A stretch of DNA of 64,000 nucleotides from Microbacterium murale (GCF_030815955.1 NZ_JAUSXK010000001.1:1488001-1552000); one strand, 5' to 3'. Counted from the first letter of the stretch, positions 35,257 through 44,890 are shown. The notes: a model not told the origin generated them from the sequence alone. Program-made: numbers and translations.

Positions 35257-35437
35257 GCGCCAAGAATGCCCGGCGTCATGCTGCGATGATCCCCGCCGGT
35301 GCGGGAACCGTGCAGAGTCGGTCCGATCATGAAGCCGTGCAGAAGGAGAGAAGCGGCACAGGAAGTGAGCAGCTGCGAGGCGCGCGAGGAAGGCGCCTCG
35401 ACTGTGCAGGAAGGATGCCGAAGGGCAGAATGGGACG

Positions 35438-35965
35438 GTGACCTCGCCGGAACCGTTCCGCGTCATCTTCGTGTGCACGGGCAATATCTGCCGCTCTCCC
35501 ATGGCGGAAGTGGTGTTCCGCGACCTCGCGGAGCGCCAGGGGCTCGGATCGCGGATCGCATCGAGCAGCGCCAGCACTGGTGAATGGCACGTGGGCGAGC
35601 GCGCGGACAATCGAACCATCGAGGCCCTCGAACGACGTGGATACGATGGTTCCCGTCATCGGGCGAAGCCCTTCACCGCAGCATCCTTCGCCGACAACGA
35701 CCTCGTGGTCGCCTTGGATCGCACCCACGAGCGGATCCTCCGGGAGTGGGCGCGCGATGAGGATCAGGAGGGCAAGGTGACCCTGCTGCTGACGTTCGGC
35801 CATGACGCCGAGAACCTGGACGTGCCCGACCCCTACTATGCGGAGGCGGAGATGTTCGACGCCGTGCTGGCTATGATTGAGACCGCGACCCGAGGCCTGT
35901 TCCGTCAGCTCGAACCCGCCCTGCGTTCCAGCCGCACGACGCCCCGCACGATGCCCCAGAACTGA
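35438..35965 (+). CDS. Low-molecular-weight protein-tyrosine phosphatase
   Basis: A 175-residue LMW-PTP. The P-loop CTGNICRS starts at Cys13 and includes Arg19 (CX5R). The general acid lies in VPDPYYAEAEMFDAVLAMIE near residue 128. It would remove phosphate from tyrosine residues or from arginine in some relatives. The GTG start at 35438 has CAGAAT 6 nt upstream, so a leaderless start is possible. purB follows 24 nt downstream on the same strand. Confidence 0.9.
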   Translation: MTSPEPFRVIFVCTGNICRSPMAEVVFRDLAERQGLGSRIASSSASTGEWHVGERADNRTIEALERRGYDGSRHRAKPFTAASFADNDLVVALDRTHERILREWARDEDQEGKVTLLLTFGHDAENLDVPDPYYAEAEMFDAVLAMIETATRGLFRQLEPALRSSRTTPRTMPQN

Positions 35966-35977
35966 AGGGGCCCGATC

Positions 35978-35983
35978 AGGAGG
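35978..35983 (+). promoter_or_regulatory. Shine-Dalgarno that points to a CTG start for purB
   Basis: AGGAGG stands 6 nt before an in-frame CTG at 35990. No ATG or GTG is available at a suitable distance; the next in-frame start candidate is TTG at 36023, without a ribosome site. Confidence 0.6.
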
Positions 35984-35989
35984 ACTCCC

Positions 35990-37372
35990 CTGACTTCCCC
36001 GAACTCCTTCCCCGTCCAGCCGTTGAGCCCCCTCGACGGGCGCTACCGTCCCGCCGTCGCTCCCCTCGGTGACTACCTCTCCGAAGCCGGCCTGAACCGT
36101 GCGCGCGTCGAAGCCGAGGTCGAATGGCTCATCGCTCTGACCGACGGTTCATTGTTCGGCACATCGCCGCTGGCGGATGCCGACAAGGAGCGCCTGCGCG
36201 GCCTGTACCGCGACTTCGGCCAGACCGAGATCGACTGGCTCGCCGAGAAGGAAGCCGTCACTCGTCACGATGTGAAGGCCGTCGAATACCTGGTGCGCGA
36301 CCGCCTGTCGACGCTCGGGCTTGACTCGATCGCAGAGCTGACGCACTTCGCCTGCACCAGTGAGGACATCAACTCCGTCTCGTACGCGCTCACCGTCAAG
36401 CGTGCGGTCGAGAACGTGTGGCTACCGGCATTCGACGATCTGATCGCCAAGCTGCGTGATCTGTCGACCGAGCATGCGGATGCTGCGATGCTCTCCCGCA
36501 CGCACGGCCAGCCCGCGACACCCTCGACGATGGGCAAGGAGCTCGCGGTCTTCGCATGGCGCCTCGAGCGCGTGCGCGCGCAGATCGCCGCATCCGATTA
36601 CCTCGCGAAGTTCTCCGGCGCCACCGGAACCTGGTCGGCGCATCTCGCTGCGGATCCGGACGCGGACTGGCCGACGATCGCCCGCGAGTACGTCGAGGGC
36701 CTCGGTCTCGGCTTCAACAACCTGACCACCCAGATCGAATCGCACGACTGGCAGGTCGAGCTCTACGACCGGGTCCGTCATGCCGGCGGCATCCTGCACA
36801 ACCTCGCCACCGACATCTGGACCTACATCTCGATCGGCTACTTCACGCAGATCCCGGTCGCCGGAGCCACCGGTTCTTCGACGATGCCGCACAAGATCAA
36901 TCCGATCCGCTTCGAGAACGCCGAGGCGAACCTCGAACTCTCGGCAGCGCTGCTCGGCTCGCTGTCGCAGACGCTGGTCACCTCGCGACTGCAGCGCGAT
37001 CTCACCGACTCGACCACGCAGCGCAACATCGGCGTCGCATTCGGGCACTCTCTGCTCGCACTCGACAACCTGCGGCGCGGGCTGAACGAGATCTCTCTGG
37101 CCCGCGATGTGCTGCTCGCCGACCTCGATGTGAACTGGGAGGTTCTCGCCGAGGCGATCCAGACCGTGATCCGCGCCGAGGTCGTCGCCGGTCGCTCGAC
37201 GATCAGCGACCCTTATGCGCTGCTGAAGGAGCTGACCCGCGGTCACCGCGTCGGGGCGGCAGAGCTGGCATCGTTCGTCGAGGGCCTCGAGATCGGGGAT
37301 GCTGCGAAGCAGCGCCTGCTCGCGCTCACACCCGCGACGTACGTCGGCATCGCCGAGCAGCTCGCGAAGTAG
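35990..37372 (+). CDS. purB: Adenylosuccinate lyase
   Basis: A 460-residue fumarase/aspartase-superfamily enzyme of E. coli PurB type (456 residues). It acts twice in purine synthesis, on SAICAR and on adenylosuccinate. Motifs are PLSPLDGRYRPAVAPLGDYL, TSEDINSVSYALTV, SRTHGQPATPSTMGKE and the superfamily signature GSSTMPHKINPIRFENAE. The best-supported start is the rare CTG at 35990, preceded by AGGAGG at ideal spacing; this adds eleven residues before PLSPLDGRY, as in homologues. If TTG at 36023 is used the protein is 449 residues. Confidence 0.93.
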   Translation: MTSPNSFPVQPLSPLDGRYRPAVAPLGDYLSEAGLNRARVEAEVEWLIALTDGSLFGTSPLADADKERLRGLYRDFGQTEIDWLAEKEAVTRHDVKAVEYLVRDRLSTLGLDSIAELTHFACTSEDINSVSYALTVKRAVENVWLPAFDDLIAKLRDLSTEHADAAMLSRTHGQPATPSTMGKELAVFAWRLERVRAQIAASDYLAKFSGATGTWSAHLAADPDADWPTIAREYVEGLGLGFNNLTTQIESHDWQVELYDRVRHAGGILHNLATDIWTYISIGYFTQIPVAGATGSSTMPHKINPIRFENAEANLELSAALLGSLSQTLVTSRLQRDLTDSTTQRNIGVAFGHSLLALDNLRRGLNEISLARDVLLADLDVNWEVLAEAIQTVIRAEVVAGRSTISDPYALLKELTRGHRVGAAELASFVEGLEIGDAAKQRLLALTPATYVGIAEQLAK

Positions 37373-37405
37373 GGCGTCGGCGCTGCGGCCGGCGGGTCCG
37401 CTGAC

Positions 37406-37765
37406 TCAGGCCGTCGAGGAGTCTGTGTCCGTGGTTCCCGACGCCGGCCCCTCGTCGGGCTCTTCGTCGTACAGAACAGGACGATCGAGCGTCTTGTCCT
37501 GGTAGTCACGCGGGTCGACGGCGAGGATCAGCATCGACATGATCAGCAGGGTCACGATGAACGCGCCGCCGCCGATGACCAGTCCCAGAACGATCGGTGT
37601 GAGGCCCTGGTAAGTGCCGTTCGCGATCGATGCGTTGACGCGCGAGGTGAACGCACCGGTCGAGACCAGGGTGACGACGGCCGCGAAGATGCCGCAGACG
37701 AGCGCGATCCCGAGTAGATGCAGCGGACGCAGCAGCTCTCGTCGATTGGCCTTCTTCTCGCTCAC
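37406..37765 (-). CDS. Small two-helix membrane protein
   Basis: A 119-residue protein with two membrane segments (HLLGIALVCGIFAAVVTLVS and LTPIVLGLVIGGGAFIVTLL) and an acidic C-terminal tail. It overlaps the upstream DUF308-like gene by 4 nt. Function unknown; similar proteins are widespread in Microbacteriaceae. Confidence 0.7.
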   Translation of the reverse strand: MSEKKANRRELLRPLHLLGIALVCGIFAAVVTLVSTGAFTSRVNASIANGTYQGLTPIVLGLVIGGGAFIVTLLIMSMLILAVDPRDYQDKTLDRPVLYDEEPDEGPASGTTDTDSSTA

Positions 37766-38424
37766 GCGGCTCCTCCAGTGTCAACCGGTGCGCTTGTGGC
37801 GTCATCGGTGTCGGCATCCTTCGTCGAGGCATCCTTCGACACGTCCGTGCGATTCGGTGAGAACCCGGCGATCGCGAGGAACACGGCGACGATCGCGGTG
37901 TAGCCGCCGACCATGCCTACGGCGAGGATGATGCCGGTGAGCGTCAATGCTCCCGCGTCGTCCACCGAGTACTGCAGCGAGTATCCGGCAGGGATGATGA
38001 GCAGGACGACCGCGAGCAGGAGTCCGAGGGCGCCGACGGTGATGGCATCCTTCGCTGTCGGATCCGTCCCCCTGGCGCGAAGACCGGCGATGAGCTCGAC
38101 GAGGCCGGATGCCGCCGCCCAGATGATCACGACGATGAAGAAGACCGAGTCGGTGCGCCAGGTCGGGATGCCGCTGACGATCGCCGCGAGCAGGTCGATG
38201 ACCGCCAGCAGGATGAACGGCCAACGCGACCCCGCCGGCGCGGTGAGCCAGGCGCCGAGCGCGAAGATGAATCCGCTCGCGGCGACGAATCCGCCGAAGA
38301 CCGCGAAACCGACAGCCGCCGAGTGATCAGGCGAGAACGTGATCATGAGCGCCGAAGCCGCCGCGAAAAGAGCGCGCAGCAGTTGGATGTTGCGCACGGT
38401 GAAGGTGCGAGCTGGGGCAGACAT
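37762..38424 (-). CDS. Polytopic membrane protein (HdeD/DUF308-like)
   Basis: A 220-residue protein with six hydrophobic segments in three similar pairs. LLAVIDLLAAIVSGIPTWRT and AAASGLVELIAGLRARG resemble the HdeD/DUF308 pattern. The C-terminal tail is acidic and cytoplasmic. It forms an operon with the gene at 37406-37765 (ATGA overlap). Function unknown. Confidence 0.7.
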   Translation of the reverse strand: MSAPARTFTVRNIQLLRALFAAASALMITFSPDHSAAVGFAVFGGFVAASGFIFALGAWLTAPAGSRWPFILLAVIDLLAAIVSGIPTWRTDSVFFIVVIIWAAASGLVELIAGLRARGTDPTAKDAITVGALGLLLAVVLLIIPAGYSLQYSVDDAGALTLTGIILAVGMVGGYTAIVAVFLAIAGFSPNRTDVSKDASTKDADTDDATSAPVDTGGAA

Positions 38425-38506
38425 GACGATTCCTCGGTCTTCCAGGGTGGTGCATCCAGTCTACGCGTGGGCGACTGGCCGACGCGTCCGCCAGTCAACG
38501 GCTCTG

Positions 38507-38553
38507 CTGTGGGGTTCGGCGGCGTCCCCAGACACGATCACCGAACCCCACAG
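38507..38553. repeat. Palindrome in a divergent intergenic region
   Basis: CTGTGGGGTTCGG (38507-38519) and CCGAACCCCACAG (38541-38553) are perfect 13-bp inverse complements with a 21-nt loop. It stands between the starts of two divergent genes (298-nt gap), so it is not a terminator for either. The rest of the gap shows nothing clear apart from the ribosome site at 38711. Confidence 0.8.
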
Positions 38554-38722
38554 TTCACGCAGGGGGCACTGCGCCAGGTCAAGCATCGATGCGGAGACGG
38601 AGTCCCGCCCGCAACGATCTGACCACGTGACCCGCGCAAGGCGCCCCGGGCCCGAGGTGCCTGCGTGTGGTCATATGCTCAAGGTACCGAGTGGTTCTTC
38701 ACATACCTGGGGGAGGTCTGTG

Positions 38723-39634
38723 ATGTACGAAGAAGATCCGGCGAACACTGAGCAGAGGGCCGATTTCGCGGCGACATTGCGTGCCGCGATCACCGCACGC
38801 GGTGTGACGCTGACGTGGTTGCGGGAGCGACTGGCGGCCAGTGGAAATCCCGTCTCGGCGGCGACGCTCAGTTATTGGCGCTCCGGTGCCAGGCGCCCGG
38901 AAGGCCCGCGATCGCTTTCAGCGCTCGCGGAGATCGAGTCGTTGCTGCAGATCGATCCCGGTTCGCTGCGCCACATCGTCGGGTCGAGTCAGCGCGTCGG
39001 CCCCATCGGCGCCCCGCAGTACCCACTCGAGGCCGCGCGGCTCGAGCGTGCGACCGCCGAGACGTTCACTGCGCTCGGCGCACCGGTCATGGACCCCGGT
39101 CGTGACGTCTCCACCACAGCCGTGACAGACGTCGGCGCCGATGGATTCGTGATCTCGCGCACCACTCGCACGCTGCTGCAGTGCACGTCGGGCACGATCA
39201 CGAGCGTCCCCTACCTCGATCTCACGCCCGGTGTCCGAACACCGGCACCGATTTTCAGAGTGGTGTCCGGTGGTCGCATCTCACGGCTCCACTCGCATCC
39301 CAGCGGCGAGGTGCACGGTGCGATGTTCGAACTCGAACGCCCGCTGGGGCCGGCGCAGACGACGATGCTGGAATGGAAGCTGGAGTATCCACCCGGCTAC
39401 CCCGGCACGCGCGAGACCGGTCACGGAGTCGCCAGACGCGCGCGCGAGTTGGTGCTCTGGACCAGATTCCATCCGGACGCGCTGCCCACCTGGCTCGAGG
39501 AGACGGCTGAGACACCTGGCGAGACCGTCGAGACGCCGATGTTCCTCAACGGTGCGACGACACTGCACCAGGTCCGCCATGCGTGGGGACCAGGGATGCT
39601 CGTGCTGCGCTGGGGGTACGGCGACCGGGCGTGA
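38723..39634 (+). CDS. HTH (XRE-like) protein of unknown function
   Basis: A 303-residue protein. Residues 10-75 look like a Cro/CI-type helix-turn-helix (FAATLRAAITARGVTLTWLR; GNPVSAATLSYWRSGARRPE). The remaining 220 residues form a beta-rich domain of unknown type (PIFRVVSGGRISRLHSHPSG; TTMLEWKLEYPPG). ATG at 38723 has GGGAGG 6 nt upstream. Such proteins are common in Microbacterium; the target is unknown. Confidence 0.7.
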   Translation: MYEEDPANTEQRADFAATLRAAITARGVTLTWLRERLAASGNPVSAATLSYWRSGARRPEGPRSLSALAEIESLLQIDPGSLRHIVGSSQRVGPIGAPQYPLEAARLERATAETFTALGAPVMDPGRDVSTTAVTDVGADGFVISRTTRTLLQCTSGTITSVPYLDLTPGVRTPAPIFRVVSGGRISRLHSHPSGEVHGAMFELERPLGPAQTTMLEWKLEYPPGYPGTRETGHGVARRARELVLWTRFHPDALPTWLEETAETPGETVETPMFLNGATTLHQVRHAWGPGMLVLRWGYGDRA

Positions 39635-39641
39635 CAGCGCC

Positions 39642-39655
39642 ATAATGCGGATTTG
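39642..39655. promoter_or_regulatory. Imperfect second operator for the LacI-type regulator
   Basis: ATAATGCGGATTTG matches 11 of 14 positions of the palindrome at 39697-39710. The two sites are 55 bp apart, close to five helical turns, which could allow cooperative binding or a small loop. Confidence 0.4.
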
Positions 39656-39696
39656 CAGTTGCCATCCGTGACCCGCCGATAGGCCACTCTGCGCTA

Positions 39697-39710
39697 ATAA
39701 TGCGCATTAT
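39697..39710. promoter_or_regulatory. Operator of the LacI-type regulon, site 1
   Basis: ATAATGCGCATTAT is a perfect 14-bp palindrome. It stands 4 bp before TTGACG (39715-39720), which with CAGACT (39738-39743) after 17 bp forms the likely promoter of the regulator operon. The same palindrome occurs at 48268-48281. Confidence 0.85.
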
Positions 39711-39793
39711 CAGGTTGACGGTGCGCACCACGCAGCACAGACTGCTGTCTCGTCACCACGCATTCATGCCGAGCGTCAGATCGAGGAGGATCG

Positions 39794-40945
39794 ATGCCGC
39801 GTCACCGCTCCACACAGGCCGACGTCGCCGCGATGGCCGGCGTCAGCCAGTCGACAGTGAGCTTCGTCCTCAACGGCAACGCGCCCATCGGCGTGCGCAT
39901 CTCCGAAGAGACTCGCAAGCGCGTGCTCGACGCGATCCGCATCACCGGATACTCCGCGAACCCGGTCGCGCAGAGTCTCGCCGGCGGCCGGAACCAGATC
40001 CTCGGCGTCTTCACCTACGAGACGACATTCCCTCGCGGCGGGCGGGACTTCTACGGCCCCTTCCTCGTCGGCATCGAGCATGCCGCCGAGCAGGTCGGCG
40101 TCGATATCCTCCTGTTCACCTCTGCCCGTGTCGTGGATGGGAAGCGCAGGTTGTCTCGCGACGGATGGCAACGGCTCGGGATCGCTGACGGGTGCCTCCT
40201 GCTGGGCCAGCACGAGGACCAGGGCGAGCTGCAGCATCTCCTCGATACGAACTACCCGTTCGTGTTCGTCGGCAAGCGCATCAGCGAGGGACGGCTGCTC
40301 CCCTACGTCGGCGCCGACTACATCACGGCGACCACCCGTCAGGTCGAACATCTGATCGCCTCGGGTCACCGGCGCATCGGCTATGCCGGACCGCAGAGTG
40401 CGGACCAGTCGACGCTCGATCGAGTGGAGGGGTATCGGCAGGCGATGCGGGCACATGGTCTGCCGCCACGCTTCGTCGACCTGCACGATGTGCCCGTCGG
40501 CGCGGAAGAGATCGCGGAGCGCCGGCTCACCGCCATCCTGGTCGCCCCCGAGAACTCACCGGACGAACTCGCCGACGCGCTGGAGGCGCGCGGCCTGCGC
40601 GTGCCTCATGACGTATCGATGCTGCTCCTGGGGCAGCCGATCCACCCAGGACGCGCTTCGCGACGCTGGTCGGGGTTCACGGTCCCGCGCGAGGAAATGG
40701 GCGCTCGCGCTCTCGTGCTCCTCTCCCGGATCGTCGAACGCGAGGCGGCGAGCGGGCGCGCTTCCGACGCCACCGCTCTCGACGACGCAGATCTCCACCA
40801 GATCCTCGACTGCCCCGACGTCGACGGCGACTCGCTGGCTCCTGCGCGCGACGCCGATGACCGGGCGCAGGCACTCACGACTTCCGCATCGACCGAAACG
40901 GCTCCGGCCGCCAGCCCCGAAGGGACCCTCAGTGACCACGCGTGA
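39794..40945 (+). CDS. LacI family transcriptional regulator
   Basis: A 383-residue LacI/GalR regulator. The N-terminal HTH and hinge (TQADVAAMAGVSQSTVSFVL; ITGYSANPVAQSLAGGR) are followed by a periplasmic-binding-protein-like domain (RNQILGVFTYETTFPRGGRD; VEHLIASGHRRIGYAGPQSA). The C-terminus is extended and polar. AGGAGG lies 4 nt before the ATG. It heads a set with an FAD oxidoreductase and a sugar importer; the 14-bp palindrome before its promoter and before the hydrolase gene at 48164 is its likely operator. Confidence 0.92.
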   Translation: MPRHRSTQADVAAMAGVSQSTVSFVLNGNAPIGVRISEETRKRVLDAIRITGYSANPVAQSLAGGRNQILGVFTYETTFPRGGRDFYGPFLVGIEHAAEQVGVDILLFTSARVVDGKRRLSRDGWQRLGIADGCLLLGQHEDQGELQHLLDTNYPFVFVGKRISEGRLLPYVGADYITATTRQVEHLIASGHRRIGYAGPQSADQSTLDRVEGYRQAMRAHGLPPRFVDLHDVPVGAEEIAERRLTAILVAPENSPDELADALEARGLRVPHDVSMLLLGQPIHPGRASRRWSGFTVPREEMGARALVLLSRIVEREAASGRASDATALDDADLHQILDCPDVDGDSLAPARDADDRAQALTTSASTETAPAASPEGTLSDHA

Positions 40946-42557
40946 ACTGACCACCGACATCCTCATCGTCGGAGCAGGATTGGGAGGCGTCGCCGCCGCC
41001 CTTGCCGCCGCCGACCGCGGTTCGCGCGTGATCCTGACCGAGGAGTTCCCGTGGATCGGCGGGCAGCTGACCTCACAGGCGGTGCCGCCGGACGAGCACC
41101 CCTGGGTCGAGGAGTTCGGCATCACCGCCCGCTATCGGGCGCTGCGTGACGGCATCCGCGATGTCTATCGACGCCGGTACCCGCTCATCGACGACGCACG
41201 TGCGAAGGCCGAGCTGAATCCTGGCGCCGGCTGGGTGTCGAAGCTGTGCCACGAGCCGCGCATCGCCGTCGGCGTGCTGGAGGAGATGCTCGCCCCGCAC
41301 CGCTCGACCGGCAGGATCACCCTGCTCGAGAGGCACCGCCCGATCGCCGCGACGGCCGACGGTGACCGTGTCACCTCCGTGACCCTCGCCTCCGAGATCG
41401 GAGAGCCTGATGTGACGGTCCATGCCTCATACGTGATCGATGCGACGGAGACCGGTGAGCTTCTGCCGCTCACGGGCACTGAGTATGTGACCGGGTTCGA
41501 GTCCAGGTCTGAGACCGGGGAGCCCAGCGCCCCTGAGACTGCCCAGCCCGACAACGTCCAGGCGCTCAGCGTCTGCTTCGCCGTCGAGCATGTGGACGGC
41601 GACCACACGATCGAGCGCCCTGCTCGTTACGACTTCTGGCGCGAGTACACGCCATCCGCATGGCAGGGTCACCCGCTCCTTTCGTGGACAGCGCCCAACC
41701 CTCGTACGCTCGAGATCGACACCCGCGCCTTCGGCCCGAACCCGGGCGACGATGCGCTCGCGGTCGATGCCGACCAGTCGAAGAACGCCGGCGATCAGAA
41801 TCTGTGGTTCTTTCGCCGCATCGCCGCCCGTGACCTGTTCGCGCCCGGCTTCTACGAGAGTGACATCTCGCTGGTCAACTGGCCGAGCATCGACTACTTC
41901 CTCGAGCATGTGCTCGACGTCCCCCGCGAGACGGAGCTCGAGCGCTACGAAGACGCGCGGCAACTGAGCCTGTCGATGCTGTACTGGATGCAGACCGAGG
42001 CTCCCAGAGCCGACGGCGGCACCGGGTTTCCCGGCCTCAGGCTCCGACCGGACGTGATGGGCTCGGCCGACGGACTCGCCCAGGCGCCGTACCACCGCGA
42101 GTCCCGTCGTATCCGGGCGCTCACGACGATCACCGAGAACGACGTCTCCTACGAGATCCGAGGCGACGCCGGGGCGACCCGCTACGAGGAGTCTGTCGGA
42201 GTCGGGATGTACCGGATCGACCTGCACCCGTCGACCGGCGGCGATACCTACATCGACGTGGCATCCGCGCCTTTCGAGATCCCCCTCGGAGCGCTGATCC
42301 CGCGACGCGTGACGAACCTGCTCGCGGCGAACAAGAACATCGGCACCACGCACATCACGAACGGTTGCTACCGGCTGCACCCCGTCGAGTGGAATATCGG
42401 CGAAGCCGCCGGGCATCTCGCCTCGTTCTGCGTCGCGACCGACACGACGCCGCACGCCGTGCACTCCGACACCACGCAGCTCGAGGCCTACCAGAGCGAG
42501 CTCGATGCCACCGGCGTCGAGCGGCATTGGCCGGAGGGACGCGTATACGCGTACTGA
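40932..42557 (+). CDS. FAD-dependent oxidoreductase (PF12831 family)
   Basis: A 541-residue flavoprotein. The dinucleotide fold begins TTDILIVGAGLGGVAAALAA and WIGGQLTSQAVPPDEH follows, which is typical of the FAD_oxidored (PF12831) family. The C-terminal part has the conserved LLAANKNIGTTHITNGCYRL and VEWNIGEAAGHLA block that closes the FAD site. Such genes often travel with carbohydrate importers and hydrolases, so oxidation of a sugar or sugar derivative is likely, but the substrate is unknown. The GTG start overlaps the lacI-type gene end by 14 nt. Confidence 0.85.
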   Translation: MTTRELTTDILIVGAGLGGVAAALAAADRGSRVILTEEFPWIGGQLTSQAVPPDEHPWVEEFGITARYRALRDGIRDVYRRRYPLIDDARAKAELNPGAGWVSKLCHEPRIAVGVLEEMLAPHRSTGRITLLERHRPIAATADGDRVTSVTLASEIGEPDVTVHASYVIDATETGELLPLTGTEYVTGFESRSETGEPSAPETAQPDNVQALSVCFAVEHVDGDHTIERPARYDFWREYTPSAWQGHPLLSWTAPNPRTLEIDTRAFGPNPGDDALAVDADQSKNAGDQNLWFFRRIAARDLFAPGFYESDISLVNWPSIDYFLEHVLDVPRETELERYEDARQLSLSMLYWMQTEAPRADGGTGFPGLRLRPDVMGSADGLAQAPYHRESRRIRALTTITENDVSYEIRGDAGATRYEESVGVGMYRIDLHPSTGGDTYIDVASAPFEIPLGALIPRRVTNLLAANKNIGTTHITNGCYRLHPVEWNIGEAAGHLASFCVATDTTPHAVHSDTTQLEAYQSELDATGVERHWPEGRVYAY

Positions 42558-42604
42558 GACCCGAAGCCCACTCGAACACCACGATTCACAGAATGGAGAG
42601 ACCA

Positions 42605-43909
42605 ATGAGTTACCCGCAACCACGTAGACGTGCACCCCTCGCGGTCGGCGCCGGCATCGCAGCCGTCGCCCTCACCCTCGCCGGATGCAGCAGCGGACCC
42701 GCCGAGACCGAGACGCCCGATGAACCGGTCGAGTTGCGCATGACCGTCTGGACGGCTGATGAGACACAGCTCGCCCTTTTCCAGGAGATCGCGGATGCCT
42801 ACGTCGCGGAGAACTCCGACCTGGTGTCCGGTGTGACGTTCGAACCGATTCCGTTCGACGCGTACACGACAACCCTGACCACGCAGCTCGCCGGCGGCAA
42901 CCCGCCGGACCTGGGGTGGATCCTGGAGAGCTACGCACCGGAGTTCGTGCAGAGCGGTGCGCTCATCGACATCGCACCGACGTTGCAGGAGGCCGAAGGG
43001 TACGAGTACGACGACCTGCTGGACTCGTCGCTCGCGCTCTGGCAGCAGGACGACGGGCTCTTCGCCTACCCGTTCTCGAACAGCCCGTTCGCGATGTTCG
43101 TCAACACCGATCAGCTCGCAGCAGCAGGCCAGCCGAACCCTGCTGAGCTCGTCGCATCCGGAGACTGGACCCTCGATGCCGCGCGCGACATGTCGGCCGC
43201 GGCGGCCGCCGCTTCGGGGAAGCAGGGCCTCGTCGTCCGCGACTTCGACTACAAGGCCTGGGAGGTGCTCGCCTCGGTATGGAACGGATGGGGCGCGGCG
43301 CCGTGGAGCGAGGACGGCACGCAGTGCACGTTCACCGAACCGGAGATGGTCGACGCGATGACGTGGATCCACGACGCGATCTTCACGGATGCTGCGATGC
43401 CGGAGCCGGGCGTCACCGCCGACTTCTTCGCAGGCGACGCGGCGATGACGATCACTCAGATCAGTCGCGCATCAGCTCTCGATGACTCGTTTGCGTGGGA
43501 CATCGTGCCGCTTCCGGCCGGCCCTGAGGGACAGCAGAACGTCATCGGCCAGGCCGGCATCGGCGTCTTCGCGAATGCGGAGCACCCCACGATCGCGGCG
43601 GACTTCCTCGCCTACTTCACCGCGCCTGAGAACGCCGAGAAGCTCGCGACGTACTTCCCGCCGCCGCGGGAGTCGCTGCTGAACGCCGAGACGCTGGGCG
43701 CCGCCAACCCGAAGCTCAGCGAAGAGCAGTTGCAAGCGGTCGTCGTCGACGGCATCCAGGACGCGGTCACAAAGCCGACGCACGCCAACTTCGCGAAGCT
43801 GCAGGACACCGTGCGTGCGGAGCTCGACGCACTGTGGACGGCTGATGCCGATGTCGAGGCCGTCCTCGAAGACACCTGCGCCGCCGTCTCGCCGCTGTTG
43901 GAGGGCTGA
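42605..43909 (+). CDS. Sugar ABC transporter substrate-binding lipoprotein
   Basis: A 434-residue family 1 solute-binding protein. A lipobox LAGC (Cys near 28) follows the signal peptide; the mature part shows ELRMTVWTADETQLALFQEI, LAGGNPPDLGWILESYAPEF, and FFAGDAAMTITQIS. It captures the substrate of the LacI-controlled sugar system. GGAGAG precedes the ATG at 42605. It lies 47 nt after the FAD oxidoreductase, in the same operon. Confidence 0.9.
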   Translation: MSYPQPRRRAPLAVGAGIAAVALTLAGCSSGPAETETPDEPVELRMTVWTADETQLALFQEIADAYVAENSDLVSGVTFEPIPFDAYTTTLTTQLAGGNPPDLGWILESYAPEFVQSGALIDIAPTLQEAEGYEYDDLLDSSLALWQQDDGLFAYPFSNSPFAMFVNTDQLAAAGQPNPAELVASGDWTLDAARDMSAAAAAASGKQGLVVRDFDYKAWEVLASVWNGWGAAPWSEDGTQCTFTEPEMVDAMTWIHDAIFTDAAMPEPGVTADFFAGDAAMTITQISRASALDDSFAWDIVPLPAGPEGQQNVIGQAGIGVFANAEHPTIAADFLAYFTAPENAEKLATYFPPPRESLLNAETLGAANPKLSEEQLQAVVVDGIQDAVTKPTHANFAKLQDTVRAELDALWTADADVEAVLEDTCAAVSPLLEG

Positions 43910-43915
43910 TCCCGC

Positions 43916-44890
43916 ATGACCACCACCGCCGCCAGCGACGCGGCCGAGACCACGGAGCGGAGGGGACGCGCAGAGCGTCCTCCCCGCCCCGCGGGTGCGC
44001 ACCGCCGCCGCGCGGCCGCGACCCGCGGGGACTGGATCGTCGGATACACGATGGTCGCGCCAGCAGTGCTCGGTGCGCTCGCCTTCGTGATCGCGCCGCT
44101 CTTCGCGGTGTTCTGGTTCTCGCTGCACGACTGGAACGTCCTGGCGAACACGTTCGTCTTCTCCGGAACCGAGAATTACGAGCGGATGCTGAGCGATCAG
44201 GGCCTGCACGACTCGCTGCTCGCGAGCCTCTGGTTCTCGATCGGCCTCGTGGTGCTGAACATCACGCTCGCGCTGTTCCTCGCCGTGCTGCTCAACCAGA
44301 AGCTGCCTGGGACGACCACGTTCCGCACCTTCTTCTTCTCACCTGTGGTGGTGTCGCTGGTGGCGTGGACGATCGTCTGGAGCTTCCTGCTGCAGGCGGA
44401 CGGCGGCATCAACGGATTCCTCTCCCTCGTCGGCATCGACGGTCCGAACTGGCTCCGGAACGACTTCACCGCGATGATGTCGGTGATCGTCGTGCAGGTG
44501 TTCAAGAACGTCGGCATGAACATGATCCTGTTCCTCGCCGCACTCCAGGGTGTTCCGGAGGAGATCATGGAGGCCGCGCGCATCGACGGCGCAGGCGCCT
44601 GGCGCCGGTTCCGCGCGATCACCCTGCCGATGATCAGCCCGACCATCCTGCTGGTCTCGATCCTGACGATCGTCGGATCGCTCGAGGTGTTCGCGCAGAT
44701 CGCCGTCCTCACCGGCGGCGGACCGGGCAACTCCACGACGGTGCTCGTCTACTACCTGTACCAGCAGGCGTTCCGCTTCAATGACTTCGGCTACGCCAGC
44801 GGTATCTCCGTGCTGCTGTTCATCATCGTCCTGATCCTCACCCTCATCCAATGGCAGACGCGAAAGAGGTGGGTGTTCAATGAGAACTGA
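43916..44890 (+). CDS. Sugar ABC transporter permease (MalF type)
   Basis: A 324-residue permease with six membrane helices after a basic N-terminus. The EAA loop is VPEEIMEAARIDGAGAWRRF (near 222-241), followed by VLTGGGPGNSTTVLVYYLYQ. GGAGGG precedes the ATG, and the end overlaps the next permease by 11 nt. No ATPase is encoded in the cluster. Confidence 0.92.
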   Translation: MTTTAASDAAETTERRGRAERPPRPAGAHRRRAAATRGDWIVGYTMVAPAVLGALAFVIAPLFAVFWFSLHDWNVLANTFVFSGTENYERMLSDQGLHDSLLASLWFSIGLVVLNITLALFLAVLLNQKLPGTTTFRTFFFSPVVVSLVAWTIVWSFLLQADGGINGFLSLVGIDGPNWLRNDFTAMMSVIVVQVFKNVGMNMILFLAALQGVPEEIMEAARIDGAGAWRRFRAITLPMISPTILLVSILTIVGSLEVFAQIAVLTGGGPGNSTTVLVYYLYQQAFRFNDFGYASGISVLLFIIVLILTLIQWQTRKRWVFNEN

